This document shows, one piece after another, positions 8,185 to 17,250 of a DNA stretch of 44,736 nt. A program made the translations under genes and the position numbers. Numbering within the stretch: position 1 is the first letter of the stretch; the number at the start of each line of letters is the position of its first letter. The notes under the pieces were generated by a model, which worked only from the letters and a program-made list of their open reading frames with translations, was not told where the DNA came from and made no database searches. The DNA is taken from assembly GCA_964526965.1 (NCBI GenBank), contig CAZGML010000022.1, positions 1-44,736 on the forward strand, written 5' to 3'. Source of the stretch: UBA6265 sp964526965 (GTDB taxonomy: Bacteria; Chloroflexota; Chloroflexia; Thermomicrobiales; UBA6265).

Positions 8185-8739
8185 TTACTGCTCGGATTCG
8201 GCGCCCTCTTCCTCTGGCAATGCCGATTTCGGATAGGTCATTGTGGTGCCATCGACCACGGCGAACGATGTCATCTTGTGTGGTCGCTCGCTACTGGCGC
8301 TGATGATCTCGCAGCTTTCGATACCACGAGCGAGCAGCGCATCACTCACGAGCGATCGATGACATCGCCACGGCACGGCTTCAGCGCACATGATCGCGGT
8401 GGTCTTCTCTGAAGCGAGCTTGATGAGCTCTTCTACACCTTCGGCGAATGCATCCGTCTGCATGTAATCTGCATAGTTCCGGAACGATTTATTCCGCCAA
8501 GCATCGTTAATCGAATCCTTCGACGACGAGCGCAATCCGCCGAGGGCCTTCAGATAGACATACGTGATACCGGCGTCTTCGAGACTTTGCTGAAGCGACT
8601 CCTGGGCGAACTGTGGATTGTGACGCGATTTTGGAATCGTGCGGATGTCTACCAACTGTGTGATGCTGTGTGACTGCAGCAGGCCGATGAATTCCTCGAT
8701 GGGTCGCGTGGAGTGTCCGATTGTGTATATCGTAGCCAT
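8185..8739 (-). CDS. DUF488 family protein
   Basis: This 184-residue protein has the DUF488 hallmarks: YTIGHSTRPIEEF at the N-terminus, LVDIRTIPKSRHNPQF (residues 29-44), and MCAEAVPWRCHR (117-128), which holds Cys118, Glu120 and Cys126. The family is soluble and of unknown chemistry, with a conserved Cys/Arg centre. The ATG has no clear ribosome site within 20 bases, so translation may be leaderless or weak. The C-terminal PEEEGAESEQ is an acidic, probably disordered tail. Confidence 0.88.
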   Translation of the reverse strand: MATIYTIGHSTRPIEEFIGLLQSHSITQLVDIRTIPKSRHNPQFAQESLQQSLEDAGITYVYLKALGGLRSSSKDSINDAWRNKSFRNYADYMQTDAFAEGVEELIKLASEKTTAIMCAEAVPWRCHRSLVSDALLARGIESCEIISASSERPHKMTSFAVVDGTTMTYPKSALPEEEGAESEQ

Positions 8740-8835
8740 AGTACGTGCTGTATGTCATATTCCATGCCACGCACGAAGCCGGGTCGCGGAATACCCTTTA
8801 GCGTAACTGGCTTGGAGCCAACTTCTGCCTGGTCT

Positions 8836-10866
8836 CTATTCATCCATGTGCGGTGTGCACGTTCCCAGCGGGAAGTCATACATGAGTGCCCTGAGCCCCT
8901 TCCCGATCGTGATGTACTCAACATCTTTGACGGAGCTATCCGGAAACACGATGCCCACCAACATTCCTTCTTCGGCCGGAACCACCGGTATTCGCGTTTG
9001 CTGTGATTCATCGATGGAGATCCAGGCCTCGTCAGCCATAGCCGGATCATCAATACGCAGGATCACCAGCACATCGCCGCCCCGTTGTTCCACAGACATG
9101 AGCTGGACGCCATTCGCTGCAATATGACGACAATCGGTTTCCTGCCACAACTCTTCGGGCACGGGCAGCGAGCTAACCTCGTACGTTTTGAAATAGGTGA
9201 CATCGCCAACCTGGACAGTATGGACCGGTTCACGATCCTCGAACAACGGCCAGGACCGATCAAGTTCTCGCTGGGTTTCCTGAAAGCCGGACACATAGTA
9301 ATCCGTGTGATACCAGTCACTCACACCGGTCACTATTCCTCGTTCGAACTGAACATCCGAACCCGGGGGCACGAAAACAGTGAAGAGGCCAAGCGTGGAG
9401 GATGACCGCACATGAATGGTCTCCCCTTCGTGTCGTTCCACCAGCCAACTTGCTAACTGGTCTCCTCCCTGCCCCCAACCGAGCTGGAACTTCGTTGTGG
9501 CTGCCTCGTGTCCCCCCACCACCGGGTTGAAATAATCAAGCATATACGAGCGCGCGTTCGACCAACTTGCTATCTGTGCAACAACCAGCACGACGGCTAT
9601 TAACGTTGAGGCTCTTCGCACCGGTGGGCGCTTGATAATGGTCCACAACTCGGAGAGGGCAATTCCACCCATAACGGCAATAAGAGGCGACACCATGATG
9701 AAGTAGCGTTCGAACTTCTTTGCTGCCAGCGTGATGCCGGTTCCATAGAGGAAAATGAATACGAGGGAAAGCCCGATCAGGATCCAAAATGTAGAGCCGC
9801 TGCGCTTGCCAGCATCGGCCTGACGCCGCCGATAAAGTATCAAACCAACTGCCAGCATTAGCGCACCGGCGAGCGCAACCCACTCCGTGGGAGTAGATCG
9901 CCAAATCATGGCGTCCAGGTAAAAGAGCGAGCCCGGATCACCCTCGACGATCTCACCGTTGTAGTACAGGGCGAATTCGTGGCCCTCATTAATGGCAATA
10001 TCTGTAAACCCGAGCAGCCTTTCCGCCACGTGCCGGGGTGCCACCCAGAGTGCGGGAAACAACGCAAATACCGTAACAGCACAGCCAAAAACCACCATCA
10101 CACCGGAGCCCAGCACTCGCATGAGCGACTTGAGGCTAATCGCCTTCTTCCCTGCTGCACGGCTTGCCTGGATTGTCGCGGCGAGGATGGCCAGGCCAAT
10201 GGGAAGCAGGAACACCACTGCGGCTGATCGGGTCAGCACGGCAAGCGCAAGCGCAATACCGACTCCCAGCCAGCCCGCAATCTCTTCCCAGGAAGTACTC
10301 GTGCGACGCATCGACCACTTTGTCATCGCAGCCGTGGCGCTGAGCGCCAGGAGGACCGTTGTCGCGAACATTCCATCGACGTGGAGCAGCTGGTCGAGCC
10401 CCGCCTGCCATGGGGAGAAGGCAATCAGCAACCCGGTAAACACCAGGCCTCGCAGCGGCATGAGTGTGGAAAGCAGCCAAAGTGAGACTGCGATCATCAC
10501 GGCCTGAGCCGCTATCTTCGCCAGGCGCTCGGCCACAAAAACGGTATGGGGATCACAGCCCACTTCACGGAAGCTCTCGGACGACTGAGATAAAGCCCGA
10601 ACGTAAAAGCCGTCTTCGTGAATATATTCCGGACACGTCGCCAGCACCCCAAGGCCACCGGCCCACATTACCGGAACGCCAGGGTGTGCCATGCGATAGG
10701 TTTGATCGTACTCGCCCTTTACCAGCGCGAGGTAGAAATCTGCCGACCGGCCATACCAAAGGGTTTCATCGGTCGTCATCGTGGAATCGGCGTTCGAAAC
10801 ACGAACACCAAACCAAAGAGCACTCAGCGCCAAAACCGCCAACGCAAGTTGAACTCTTTTCCCCAC
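8836..10866 (-). CDS. GT39-like membrane glycosyltransferase
   Basis: This 676-residue protein begins with GTG after GGAG. A first membrane helix (residues 5-23) is followed by TTDET, with Asp33-Glu34 as the acidic pair of GT-C enzymes. About ten more helices run to residue 430, with RSAAVVFLLP and AFSPWQAGLDQLLHVDGM loops typical of the ArnT/PMT superfamily. The last 230 residues form an extracytoplasmic globular domain. GT-C enzymes move sugars from polyprenyl-phosphate carriers to proteins or glycolipids outside the membrane. The acceptor is unknown. Nearby surface genes (acyltransferase) fit an envelope role. Confidence 0.82.
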   Translation of the reverse strand: MGKRVQLALAVLALSALWFGVRVSNADSTMTTDETLWYGRSADFYLALVKGEYDQTYRMAHPGVPVMWAGGLGVLATCPEYIHEDGFYVRALSQSSESFREVGCDPHTVFVAERLAKIAAQAVMIAVSLWLLSTLMPLRGLVFTGLLIAFSPWQAGLDQLLHVDGMFATTVLLALSATAAMTKWSMRRTSTSWEEIAGWLGVGIALALAVLTRSAAVVFLLPIGLAILAATIQASRAAGKKAISLKSLMRVLGSGVMVVFGCAVTVFALFPALWVAPRHVAERLLGFTDIAINEGHEFALYYNGEIVEGDPGSLFYLDAMIWRSTPTEWVALAGALMLAVGLILYRRRQADAGKRSGSTFWILIGLSLVFIFLYGTGITLAAKKFERYFIMVSPLIAVMGGIALSELWTIIKRPPVRRASTLIAVVLVVAQIASWSNARSYMLDYFNPVVGGHEAATTKFQLGWGQGGDQLASWLVERHEGETIHVRSSSTLGLFTVFVPPGSDVQFERGIVTGVSDWYHTDYYVSGFQETQRELDRSWPLFEDREPVHTVQVGDVTYFKTYEVSSLPVPEELWQETDCRHIAANGVQLMSVEQRGGDVLVILRIDDPAMADEAWISIDESQQTRIPVVPAEEGMLVGIVFPDSSVKDVEYITIGKGLRALMYDFPLGTCTPHMDE

Positions 10867-11100
10867 CCCTTGACTCCACTCTCCGTAACGGGCCTGTCCC
10901 CCGGGAAGTATAGTGTGAGGCAGTAATGAATTACGTGATTCGGTGTGTAAACGTCTGCATTCTTGATATCCGATACTTCATTTGACACAAGGGGATGTGG
11001 AAACGTTTGTTGCATTGGCGCCACTCGGAATACCCGCGAGGACCAGCTCTCGCCCTACACTGACAACAATGTGCATAAGTCGTGAAGGAGCACCAACACA

Positions 11101-11724
11101 ATGTTGCCTTCCTGGATCCGCCTTTATCGCCTTTTCTTCGGAGCACTTGCTTTCTACGCTATCGTTTGGAATCTTCTGCGCACCGAGAACCCGAACTTCT
11201 GGAACCTCTTTACCAACCAGAGCAGTTTCATCTCCGGAGCGGTGTTGATTCTTGGCGCACTCTTCTTTCCGCGAATCAAGAATCCCGCCTGGTGGGATGT
11301 GATCCGCGGCACCGCCGTAATTTCGATGCTGGTGACGGGGGTGGTGTTCGCTACGCTTCTGGACGGCCTCTACAATCCATTCACCACAACCGAGCACGTT
11401 TGGGCAAGTTCGGTGATGCATCAGCTGCTGCCGATGGTGATGCTGCTCGATATCCTGATCGTGCCGCTGGGTGGACGCACCAAATGGTGGACGGCACTTT
11501 TGTACCCCGTATACCCGCTTTTGTACCTTGGCTGGTCGCTGGTGCGCGGCAGCCGCATTGGCTGGTATCCGTACGATTTCGTGAATCACACGACGTACGA
11601 CAATGGCTATATCGGTGTAACGATAACTTGCGGGGCCTTGCTGATTATTTTCCTCATCGTTGGGCTGGGAATCATTAACTACAGCCGCATGAGGCGAATG
11701 CCTGTCGCCGAAAAGCTCATCTAG
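11101..11724 (+). CDS. Pr6Pr family membrane protein
   Basis: This 207-residue protein has six predicted membrane helices. It shows the Pr6Pr pattern: TTTEHVWASSVMHQLLPMVMLLDIL (His and Asp in helices 3-4), WWTALLYPVYPLLYLGW, and YPYDFVNHTTYDNGYIGV near the last helix. These proteins resemble eukaryotic AIG1/FAR-17a hydrolases of lipid esters, but bacterial function is not known. GAAGGAG lies ten bases before the ATG. The gene diverges from the glycosyltransferase across a 234-base gap and converges on the DUF4129 gene, whose stop lies 20 bases away. Confidence 0.85.
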   Translation: MLPSWIRLYRLFFGALAFYAIVWNLLRTENPNFWNLFTNQSSFISGAVLILGALFFPRIKNPAWWDVIRGTAVISMLVTGVVFATLLDGLYNPFTTTEHVWASSVMHQLLPMVMLLDILIVPLGGRTKWWTALLYPVYPLLYLGWSLVRGSRIGWYPYDFVNHTTYDNGYIGVTITCGALLIIFLIVGLGIINYSRMRRMPVAEKLI

Positions 11725-11743
11725 GGCCCCGGCACTGGCATTA

Positions 11744-13231
11744 TCATCCAGAGGCGCCGGGCAACTCTTTCTGCGACGACCAGATACGGCGCCATGCTTC
11801 AATCACCGCGCGCCTGTCCTCGTCGGTCTCGCCGTAGCGCACGCTCTCGTAACGAATCCGAATCTCCCCGAGCGGTTCGGTGAGCTGTGGCCACTCGTCT
11901 CCAAGCCGGGTGGTAAAATCGCGTGGTGTCTCACTATTACTGCGTCCAACTCCCAGCCGGTGGGCGAGAACCTGAAGGTAGAGCATCGATTCCCGCACGG
12001 ATTCGGGATCGTTGGAAAGGTCGAGCTTGCGCGGACGATTGCCATGTCCACGCCGGCGGAAAAGATTCCGCATCTGCTCGCGTAGCAGGGAGCCAGAGAA
12101 TACGCTGCTCCGCTCCTCATTATTGTCCAGGGTGTCGTCGGGCTGCCGGAAACGTATGAAGCGCGAGATGATCAATAACGTCACCACGACGAACGCGATG
12201 ATACCCGCCAATCGCGCCAGCGACGCGTATTCCCATGCTTCCGGCTCCTGCTGTTCCGCCGGAGACCCGGGCTCTTCCTCCAATGCGCCTCCCATTTCAG
12301 GAAGCTCTGTCGGCTGGATGCTCGTATCGAAGAAGAGGTTGATGAGCCAGATAATGCCCCGAACGATGTAAAAGAGCGCGAAGACCACGCCATACATGAT
12401 CCAGAGCAGCACGGTGGCGATTCCGTTCCAGATAGCCGCAAGAGCGCCAATCACTATTTCAAGGAAGCCGGGGCCGAGCACAATGGCAGCCGCGAAGGTG
12501 ATCACCAGCACGATTGCGGCCGAACCGAGGAACGTGCGCCCCCACCGCTCCCACCCGGGCACGGTAGCTCCACGGCGCATAGCCGTTCTACGTGTGGAAA
12601 TCATTTCGCTGAGCCCCACCGCCCCAATGCCGGAAACCAACGCCACCGGCAGCGCGATGTAGCCAGCGCTCGTGCCAGCATCGCCTATATCACCGCCGAT
12701 AATGGCAGCGATTACGATGCCAGCCATCACCCCGGTGAGCGACCGCAGCATAATACTTCGCACACCGTCGGCGCGTTGTTCGCGTTCGTCCATTGCCAGG
12801 CGAAGGGTCAGGATCCAGAAGAGAAGAGTGATGATGAGGGCCCACGCGAAATACCCGCGACCGCCCACCAGCGACATCGGGTCCCGCAACAGGTCGCCGA
12901 GGTGCCAGTCCGGTTCTATCGCCATCCACGTAGCCCAGCCAAGGATTCCAAGCAACCAGAGCAACGCATTAACCAGGCGCGGATCGCGCACCTTCTTCGG
13001 CAACCAGCGCACACTCCAAAAACCGAGAGCGCCAATCGGTGCCAACCACCAGCCGTTAGGCGCGGACTCATCACCGGTCACGCCGAAATCGGGATCAAAG
13101 AACATGGCGATGAACGGTACAAATGGTGCTGCCCGCAGGAACCCAAGGAATACCGGCATGAGTATGACTGACGGATCGAACCGTGAAAGCAGGCCGCTAG
13201 AGGAGGTTGAGCTGGATGGATTCGATTTCAT
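11744..13231 (-). CDS. DUF4129 membrane protein (MoxR-operon partner)
   Basis: This 495-residue protein has about ten hydrophobic segments. An extracytoplasmic Glu/Pro-rich stretch (GGALEEEPGSPAEQQEPEAW) precedes the last helix, and a cytoplasmic C-terminal DUF4129 domain covers about 400-490 (LRLGVGRS-type helix, then TPRDFTTRL...YESVRYGE). DUF4129 usually ends TgpA-like transglutaminase proteins; here no transglutaminase Cys-His-Asp domain is visible, so only the membrane scaffold is kept. GGAGAGGAGG upstream fixes the start, which overlaps the DUF58 gene by 35 bases. It is the last gene of the operon. Confidence 0.8.
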   Translation of the reverse strand: MKSNPSSSTSSSGLLSRFDPSVILMPVFLGFLRAAPFVPFIAMFFDPDFGVTGDESAPNGWWLAPIGALGFWSVRWLPKKVRDPRLVNALLWLLGILGWATWMAIEPDWHLGDLLRDPMSLVGGRGYFAWALIITLLFWILTLRLAMDEREQRADGVRSIMLRSLTGVMAGIVIAAIIGGDIGDAGTSAGYIALPVALVSGIGAVGLSEMISTRRTAMRRGATVPGWERWGRTFLGSAAIVLVITFAAAIVLGPGFLEIVIGALAAIWNGIATVLLWIMYGVVFALFYIVRGIIWLINLFFDTSIQPTELPEMGGALEEEPGSPAEQQEPEAWEYASLARLAGIIAFVVVTLLIISRFIRFRQPDDTLDNNEERSSVFSGSLLREQMRNLFRRRGHGNRPRKLDLSNDPESVRESMLYLQVLAHRLGVGRSNSETPRDFTTRLGDEWPQLTEPLGEIRIRYESVRYGETDEDRRAVIEAWRRIWSSQKELPGASG

Positions 13232-14510
13232 CCCACGCCTCCTCTCCGCTCAGGTGCCAAACCTGAAACCGCTTCCGCACTTCCGGGAAGAGGTCTGGCT
13301 CGTCCCCGATCGAGACCACCACAAACCTTGCGGCCCCGCCACTCCGCGCCATGCGCAACAGCGAGCGCTGGAAATCCGACGACAGATCAGTCGTTATCAC
13401 GACGGCCGTCGCGCCCCAGGGCAATCGTGAGAGCTCTTGCGACATCATCGTCTGGATGTTATCCCCGAAAGCCGGTTGAAGCATGGCGAGATGCTCCAGG
13501 ATTTTCTGGAGTTGGCCGCCGCGTCGTCCGGGCGATATCCGCACCGATCGAGAACGCTCGCTTATCGGCGCATTTGCGTACAAGCCAACCTGATGGCGGG
13601 AGTCGATAAGCTGACGCGCCATCGATGCCGCGAGCACGACGGAAAGCTCCAGCATGTCCGAATTCTGGCCTTCCCACAAATGGGAAAACGTGATGGTATC
13701 GAGGAAGATCGCGGCAACGGGTGAAGCGCTCGGTTCGAAGAGTCGGGTTTGCAGTTCTCCGATTCGCGCGGTGGCGCGCCAGTGGATGCGACGCGGACTA
13801 TCCCCCGGTACATACTGCCGCACTCCGGCGATACGCATGGGGTCCTCCACCAGCGGTGTGGCGGGCTTGAAGTCGCCCAGCGGTTGGCGCGCGGAAACAA
13901 CGAAATCCGCCATTGGCAACATGCGCGGATACACGAGCACGCCCGAGATCGTATCCAACTCCAGGCTTCGGGATGTGATACCGAAGGGATCGTGCGCAAC
14001 CAATGTTGTTGGCCCGAATCGCTGCCAGCCACGATGCGTACAATCGAGCGTGAAGCGCTGGGCGACGCGCTCATACATACCCAGGCTGAACATTGATTGC
14101 AAGTGGAGGTTACGGGTTCTTGTGGATGGGAACAGCTTCTGGTCGCGCACATTTACGAGCGGACTGGTCTGCTCCACCACATCCACGCGCGTGAGGGGCA
14201 AGGGTTTCGAGTTCGTGGCGGTGAGTTCCATTGTTACTTCGTCGCCATAAAATGCCCGGCTGTTGCTGAACGTGCGCTCATACGTGAGATTGCGGGTGGC
14301 ATTGTCCCACCAGAGCCGCATTATCAGGCCAATGGCGATCATTAAAACGCCGGGAAGCGCGATTAGCGGTGTGCGCATGAGCGCACCGATAGCAATGAGC
14401 AGGGCACCATACCCTACCCACTTGCGCACATCGACATCAGCTTCGGGGTTTTCCCACCAGTCTCGCAACCTGGTGTACCAATTGTCCCTCGGGACAAGCG
14501 CCTGTCGCAT
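13197..14510 (-). CDS. DUF58 protein
   Basis: This 437-residue protein has two N-terminal membrane helices (residues about 30-70), then a beta-rich part and the DUF58 core with DSPRRIHWRATARIGELQTR and a von-Willebrand-A-like segment (AAIFLDTITF). DUF58 proteins work with MoxR ATPases, probably in folding or remodelling envelope complexes. The start lies three bases past the MoxR stop, a tight operon link. The 3' end overlaps the next gene. Confidence 0.88.
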   Translation of the reverse strand: MRQALVPRDNWYTRLRDWWENPEADVDVRKWVGYGALLIAIGALMRTPLIALPGVLMIAIGLIMRLWWDNATRNLTYERTFSNSRAFYGDEVTMELTATNSKPLPLTRVDVVEQTSPLVNVRDQKLFPSTRTRNLHLQSMFSLGMYERVAQRFTLDCTHRGWQRFGPTTLVAHDPFGITSRSLELDTISGVLVYPRMLPMADFVVSARQPLGDFKPATPLVEDPMRIAGVRQYVPGDSPRRIHWRATARIGELQTRLFEPSASPVAAIFLDTITFSHLWEGQNSDMLELSVVLAASMARQLIDSRHQVGLYANAPISERSRSVRISPGRRGGQLQKILEHLAMLQPAFGDNIQTMMSQELSRLPWGATAVVITTDLSSDFQRSLLRMARSGGAARFVVVSIGDEPDLFPEVRKRFQVWHLSGEEAWDEIESIQLNLL

Positions 14511-14513
14511 GCG

Positions 14514-15488
14514 CTAAACCACGTTTCCAGTTTCTACCGGCACTTCGATCTGCTCAATCACCTTGCGCACGATTACATCTTGCGTTGTACCGAGCAGGTC
14601 CGCCTGCGCTGTTGCCAGCAAGCGATGCGCCAGCACATCCGGGGCCATTTCACGGACGTCATCTGGCAGCACATACTCCCGACCCTGCGTGGCTGCATAC
14701 GCCTGGCTCGCACGGGCGAGTGCAAGCGCTGCTCGTGGACTTGCGCCGACTTCGAGCATCTCGTGTGTACGGGTGGCGCGCACGATATCGAGAAGATAGC
14801 CTTCCACCACGTCGCTAATTGTGATGTGGCGAACTGCTGCAATGATATCGAGAATCTCGTCCGGCGAGGCGACGGTTTCCACCTGCTGCAGCGGGATGTT
14901 TTCGCGGAAGCGACGAAGCATTTCACGCTCGTCCTCCACCTCCGGGTAGCCAATAGACAGCCTCATCAGGAACCGGTCCAACTGCGCTTCGGGCAGCGGG
15001 AAGGTGCCCTCCAGCTCTACGGGATTTTGGGTGGCGATAACGAAGAACGGTCTCGGCAGGGTGACGGAATGCCGCTCGACTGAAACCTGTCGCTCTTCCA
15101 TCGCTTCCAGCAGCGAGGACTGGGTGCGGGGCCCGGCACGGTTGATCTCATCGGCCAACAGGACGTTGGTCACGATGGGTCCCTCACGGTAGCTAAATTC
15201 AGCGGTACGCGGATCGAACACCATCGCGCCTGTAATATCGGTTGGGAGCAGGTCTGGCGTAAACTGCACGCGAGCGAAATCTCCACCGACCGTTGCCGCC
15301 AACGCCCGCGCCAGCATGGTTTTGCCAAGGCCCGGCACATCCTCCAGCAATACGTGGCCCTCGCAGAGCATTGCAATGACCGCGCGCGAGATCACCGTTC
15401 TCTTGCCCACGATTACCTTTTCAACTTCCGTGACTATCTGGTTAACCGTGTCAGTGATCTTGCGCACGTCGATGTCGTTTCGCTGCAT
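14514..15488 (-). CDS. MoxR-family AAA+ ATPase
   Basis: This is a 324-residue protein. Walker A is EDVPGLGKT (Lys56), Walker B is LLADEINRAGPRTQ, sensor 1 is IATQNP, and PEAQLDRF follows. These define the MoxR class of chaperone-like ATPases, which act with DUF58 and VWA proteins. The frame is open 19 codons further upstream, but MQRNDID after CGGGAG is the better start and matches family length. It is the first gene of the MoxR-DUF58-DUF4129 operon. Confidence 0.92.
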   Translation of the reverse strand: MQRNDIDVRKITDTVNQIVTEVEKVIVGKRTVISRAVIAMLCEGHVLLEDVPGLGKTMLARALAATVGGDFARVQFTPDLLPTDITGAMVFDPRTAEFSYREGPIVTNVLLADEINRAGPRTQSSLLEAMEERQVSVERHSVTLPRPFFVIATQNPVELEGTFPLPEAQLDRFLMRLSIGYPEVEDEREMLRRFRENIPLQQVETVASPDEILDIIAAVRHITISDVVEGYLLDIVRATRTHEMLEVGASPRAALALARASQAYAATQGREYVLPDDVREMAPDVLAHRLLATAQADLLGTTQDVIVRKVIEQIEVPVETGNVV

Positions 15489-15510
15489 GTATACTCCCGG
15501 GAATTGACCG

Positions 15511-15538
15511 CATTGTACGATTTGTATGACGTACAATG
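15511..15538. promoter_or_regulatory. Inverted repeat in the MoxR/CorC divergent region
   Basis: CATTGTAC (15511-15518) and GTACAATG (15531-15538) are perfect inverted arms, 12 bases apart. They lie between two divergent genes, 23 bases from the MoxR start. The layout suits an operator that controls one or both. Confidence 0.4.
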
Positions 15539-15601
15539 ATACCAACGTTCTGCGTTTTTTGGTTTCAGGTTCCGTACTTTTGGAAAGGGTTTTCCACTTC
15601 T

Positions 15602-16954
15602 GTGGTTGGTTTACACATTGCGGTAATTATCCTGCTGGTGCTCATGAATGGTGTGCTGGCAATGTCCGAACTGGCAATCGTATCGGCACGCCCAAACCGT
15701 CTCAATCAAATGGCGGCAGAGGGAAACCGCGGAGCAGGGTTCGCCGCAGAACTCGCCACTGACCCAAGCAAGTTCCTCTCAACCGTTCAGATCGGAATCA
15801 CACTCATCGGTATCGGCAGCGGTGCTTTTGGTGGCGCCACGCTCACCGAACCGGTCGCCGGCCTGCTTGGCAGGCTGCCGGGGCTCTCCTCTAACAGCAC
15901 GCAAATAGCCGGTATCGTGGTGGTGGCAGGTATCACCTACCTTTCGCTCATCATTGGCGAGCTTGTGCCAAAACGACTCGCGCTTCACGATCCCGAGAAA
16001 ATGGCCAGCCTGGTCGCACCGCTGATGAAGTTCCTGTCGTCGCTCTTTCGACCGGTGGTCTGGTTCCTCTCAATCTCGAACGAGGGCGTTCTCAAGGTGC
16101 TGCGCATACAGGAAAGCGAAGAGCCCAACATCACCGAGGACGAAATCCGGGTGATGCTGATGCAGGCTACCGATGCCGGTATCTTCGAACGCGCCGAGCA
16201 GGAGATGGTAGCCGGAGTGTTCGGCCTTGGTGATCGCACCGCCGGCGAGTTAATGACTCCTCGTCACGCGATCAAGTGGATCGACGTTGTTGAGCCAGAC
16301 TCTGTCAATATCAAGACGATTAGCGATAGTGCGTACTCGACCTACCCGGTCATGGATGACAAACCCGACAATGTCATCGGCACGGTGAGCATGCAGTCCC
16401 TACTGCAACAACACCTGGCAGGGGAAGCACTGGATATCCGTAAGGCGATGGAGCCTGCGTTGTTCGTTCCTGAAATTCTGCCGGTTCTTGAAGTGCTCAA
16501 GGTGATGCGTGACGAGAAGGCGAAGATGGCCATCGTCATCGATGAGTACGGTGGCGTGGAGGGGCTCATCACCGGTCAGGACGTGATTTCCGGCATGGTC
16601 GACGAGCTCGGAAGTGCCACGGCTGAAGGCGGCCCGGAAGACAACGAAGACGCCAGGCTCCAGCCAGACGGTAGCTGGTTGGTTGAGGGTCAGCTCGGTG
16701 CCCACGATTTCCGGGAACTCTTCAATATCGATGAACTCGAAGGCGAAGAAGCAGGTCGATTCGAGACCATAGCGGGTTACGTGTTGGACAAGCTCGGCCA
16801 CATTCCAAAGGTGGGTGAATCGGTGGAAACGGTTGGGTACACCGTCGAGGTTGTGGCGATGGACGGCTACCGTATCGACCAGGTGAAGGTCACAGCTCAC
16901 GAGCCGACAGAAGAGAACCACGTTGCGGACCAGGCTGCTGCGGCGCACAGTTAG
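15602..16954 (+). CDS. CNNM-CBS-CorC/HlyC membrane protein ('hemolysin family')
   Basis: This is about 450 residues. A DUF21/CNNM membrane domain (residues 1-190; MNGVLAMSELAIVSARPNRL, then GIGSGAFGGATLTEPVA) is followed by a CBS pair (about 195-330; LMTPRHAIKWIDV, IVIDEYGGVEGLITGQD) and a CorC_HlyC domain (about 350-435; LVEGQLGAHDFRELFNI). Members handle Mg2+ or related cations; the hemolysin name is historical. The frame is open from 15536, but that ATG has no ribosome site and lies in the inverted repeat. I prefer GTG at 15602, which begins the first helix and has GGAAAGGG 12 bases upstream. Confidence 0.85.
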   Translation: MVGLHIAVIILLVLMNGVLAMSELAIVSARPNRLNQMAAEGNRGAGFAAELATDPSKFLSTVQIGITLIGIGSGAFGGATLTEPVAGLLGRLPGLSSNSTQIAGIVVVAGITYLSLIIGELVPKRLALHDPEKMASLVAPLMKFLSSLFRPVVWFLSISNEGVLKVLRIQESEEPNITEDEIRVMLMQATDAGIFERAEQEMVAGVFGLGDRTAGELMTPRHAIKWIDVVEPDSVNIKTISDSAYSTYPVMDDKPDNVIGTVSMQSLLQQHLAGEALDIRKAMEPALFVPEILPVLEVLKVMRDEKAKMAIVIDEYGGVEGLITGQDVISGMVDELGSATAEGGPEDNEDARLQPDGSWLVEGQLGAHDFRELFNIDELEGEEAGRFETIAGYVLDKLGHIPKVGESVETVGYTVEVVAMDGYRIDQVKVTAHEPTEENHVADQAAAAHS

Positions 16955-16983
16955 GGCATCCCGTTTCACCAGAAGATAAACAG

Positions 16984-17016
16984 AACGCGGGGAGGCTTTG
17001 TGCCTCTCCGCGTTTT
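16984..17016 (+). terminator. Rho-independent terminator of the CNNM/CorC gene
   Basis: A 13-bp stem (16984-16996 with 17002-17014, one G-U pair) has a TTTGT loop and runs into TTTT. It lies 30 bases past the stop. Confidence 0.9.
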
Positions 17017-17179
17017 ACGCTGCACGACTACAGTTCCCGCAAACCCGTCGGTCAGCGTTGGGCGACGATGAGGTCCATCCTCACATCATCGCCAGGGTGA
17101 TCGGTCCTGGCTGGTTCCGTGTAGCCTACACGGGGAACCAATCACCAATGCTTCCCTCCTACCTCCTTTCTTTTACGCG

Positions 17180-17200
17180 ATGAGTGTACGTCACTCATCT
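17180..17200 (-). terminator. Hairpin downstream of SBP1, possible terminator
   Basis: GATGAGTG and CACTCATC form a perfect 8-bp stem with a 5-base loop, 50 bases past the SBP1 stop. There is no T-run on the minus strand, so efficiency is doubtful. A second imperfect hairpin lies at 17113-17139. Confidence 0.45.
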
Positions 17201-17250
17201 GTGATTTCCTACGTACTATTCACCGAACCGGATCCATATAAATCGAGCGC

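Noticed and set aside
15536..15601. Upstream ATG as the start of the CNNM/CorC gene
   Set aside because: It lacks a ribosome site, adds a non-family N-terminus and lies within the inverted repeat. GTG at 15602 fits better.
17113..17139. tRNA-like or terminator-like fold between CorC and SBP1
   Set aside because: It is one imperfect hairpin with a bulge. It lacks the T-loop, anticodon arm and acceptor of a tRNA and has no T-run.
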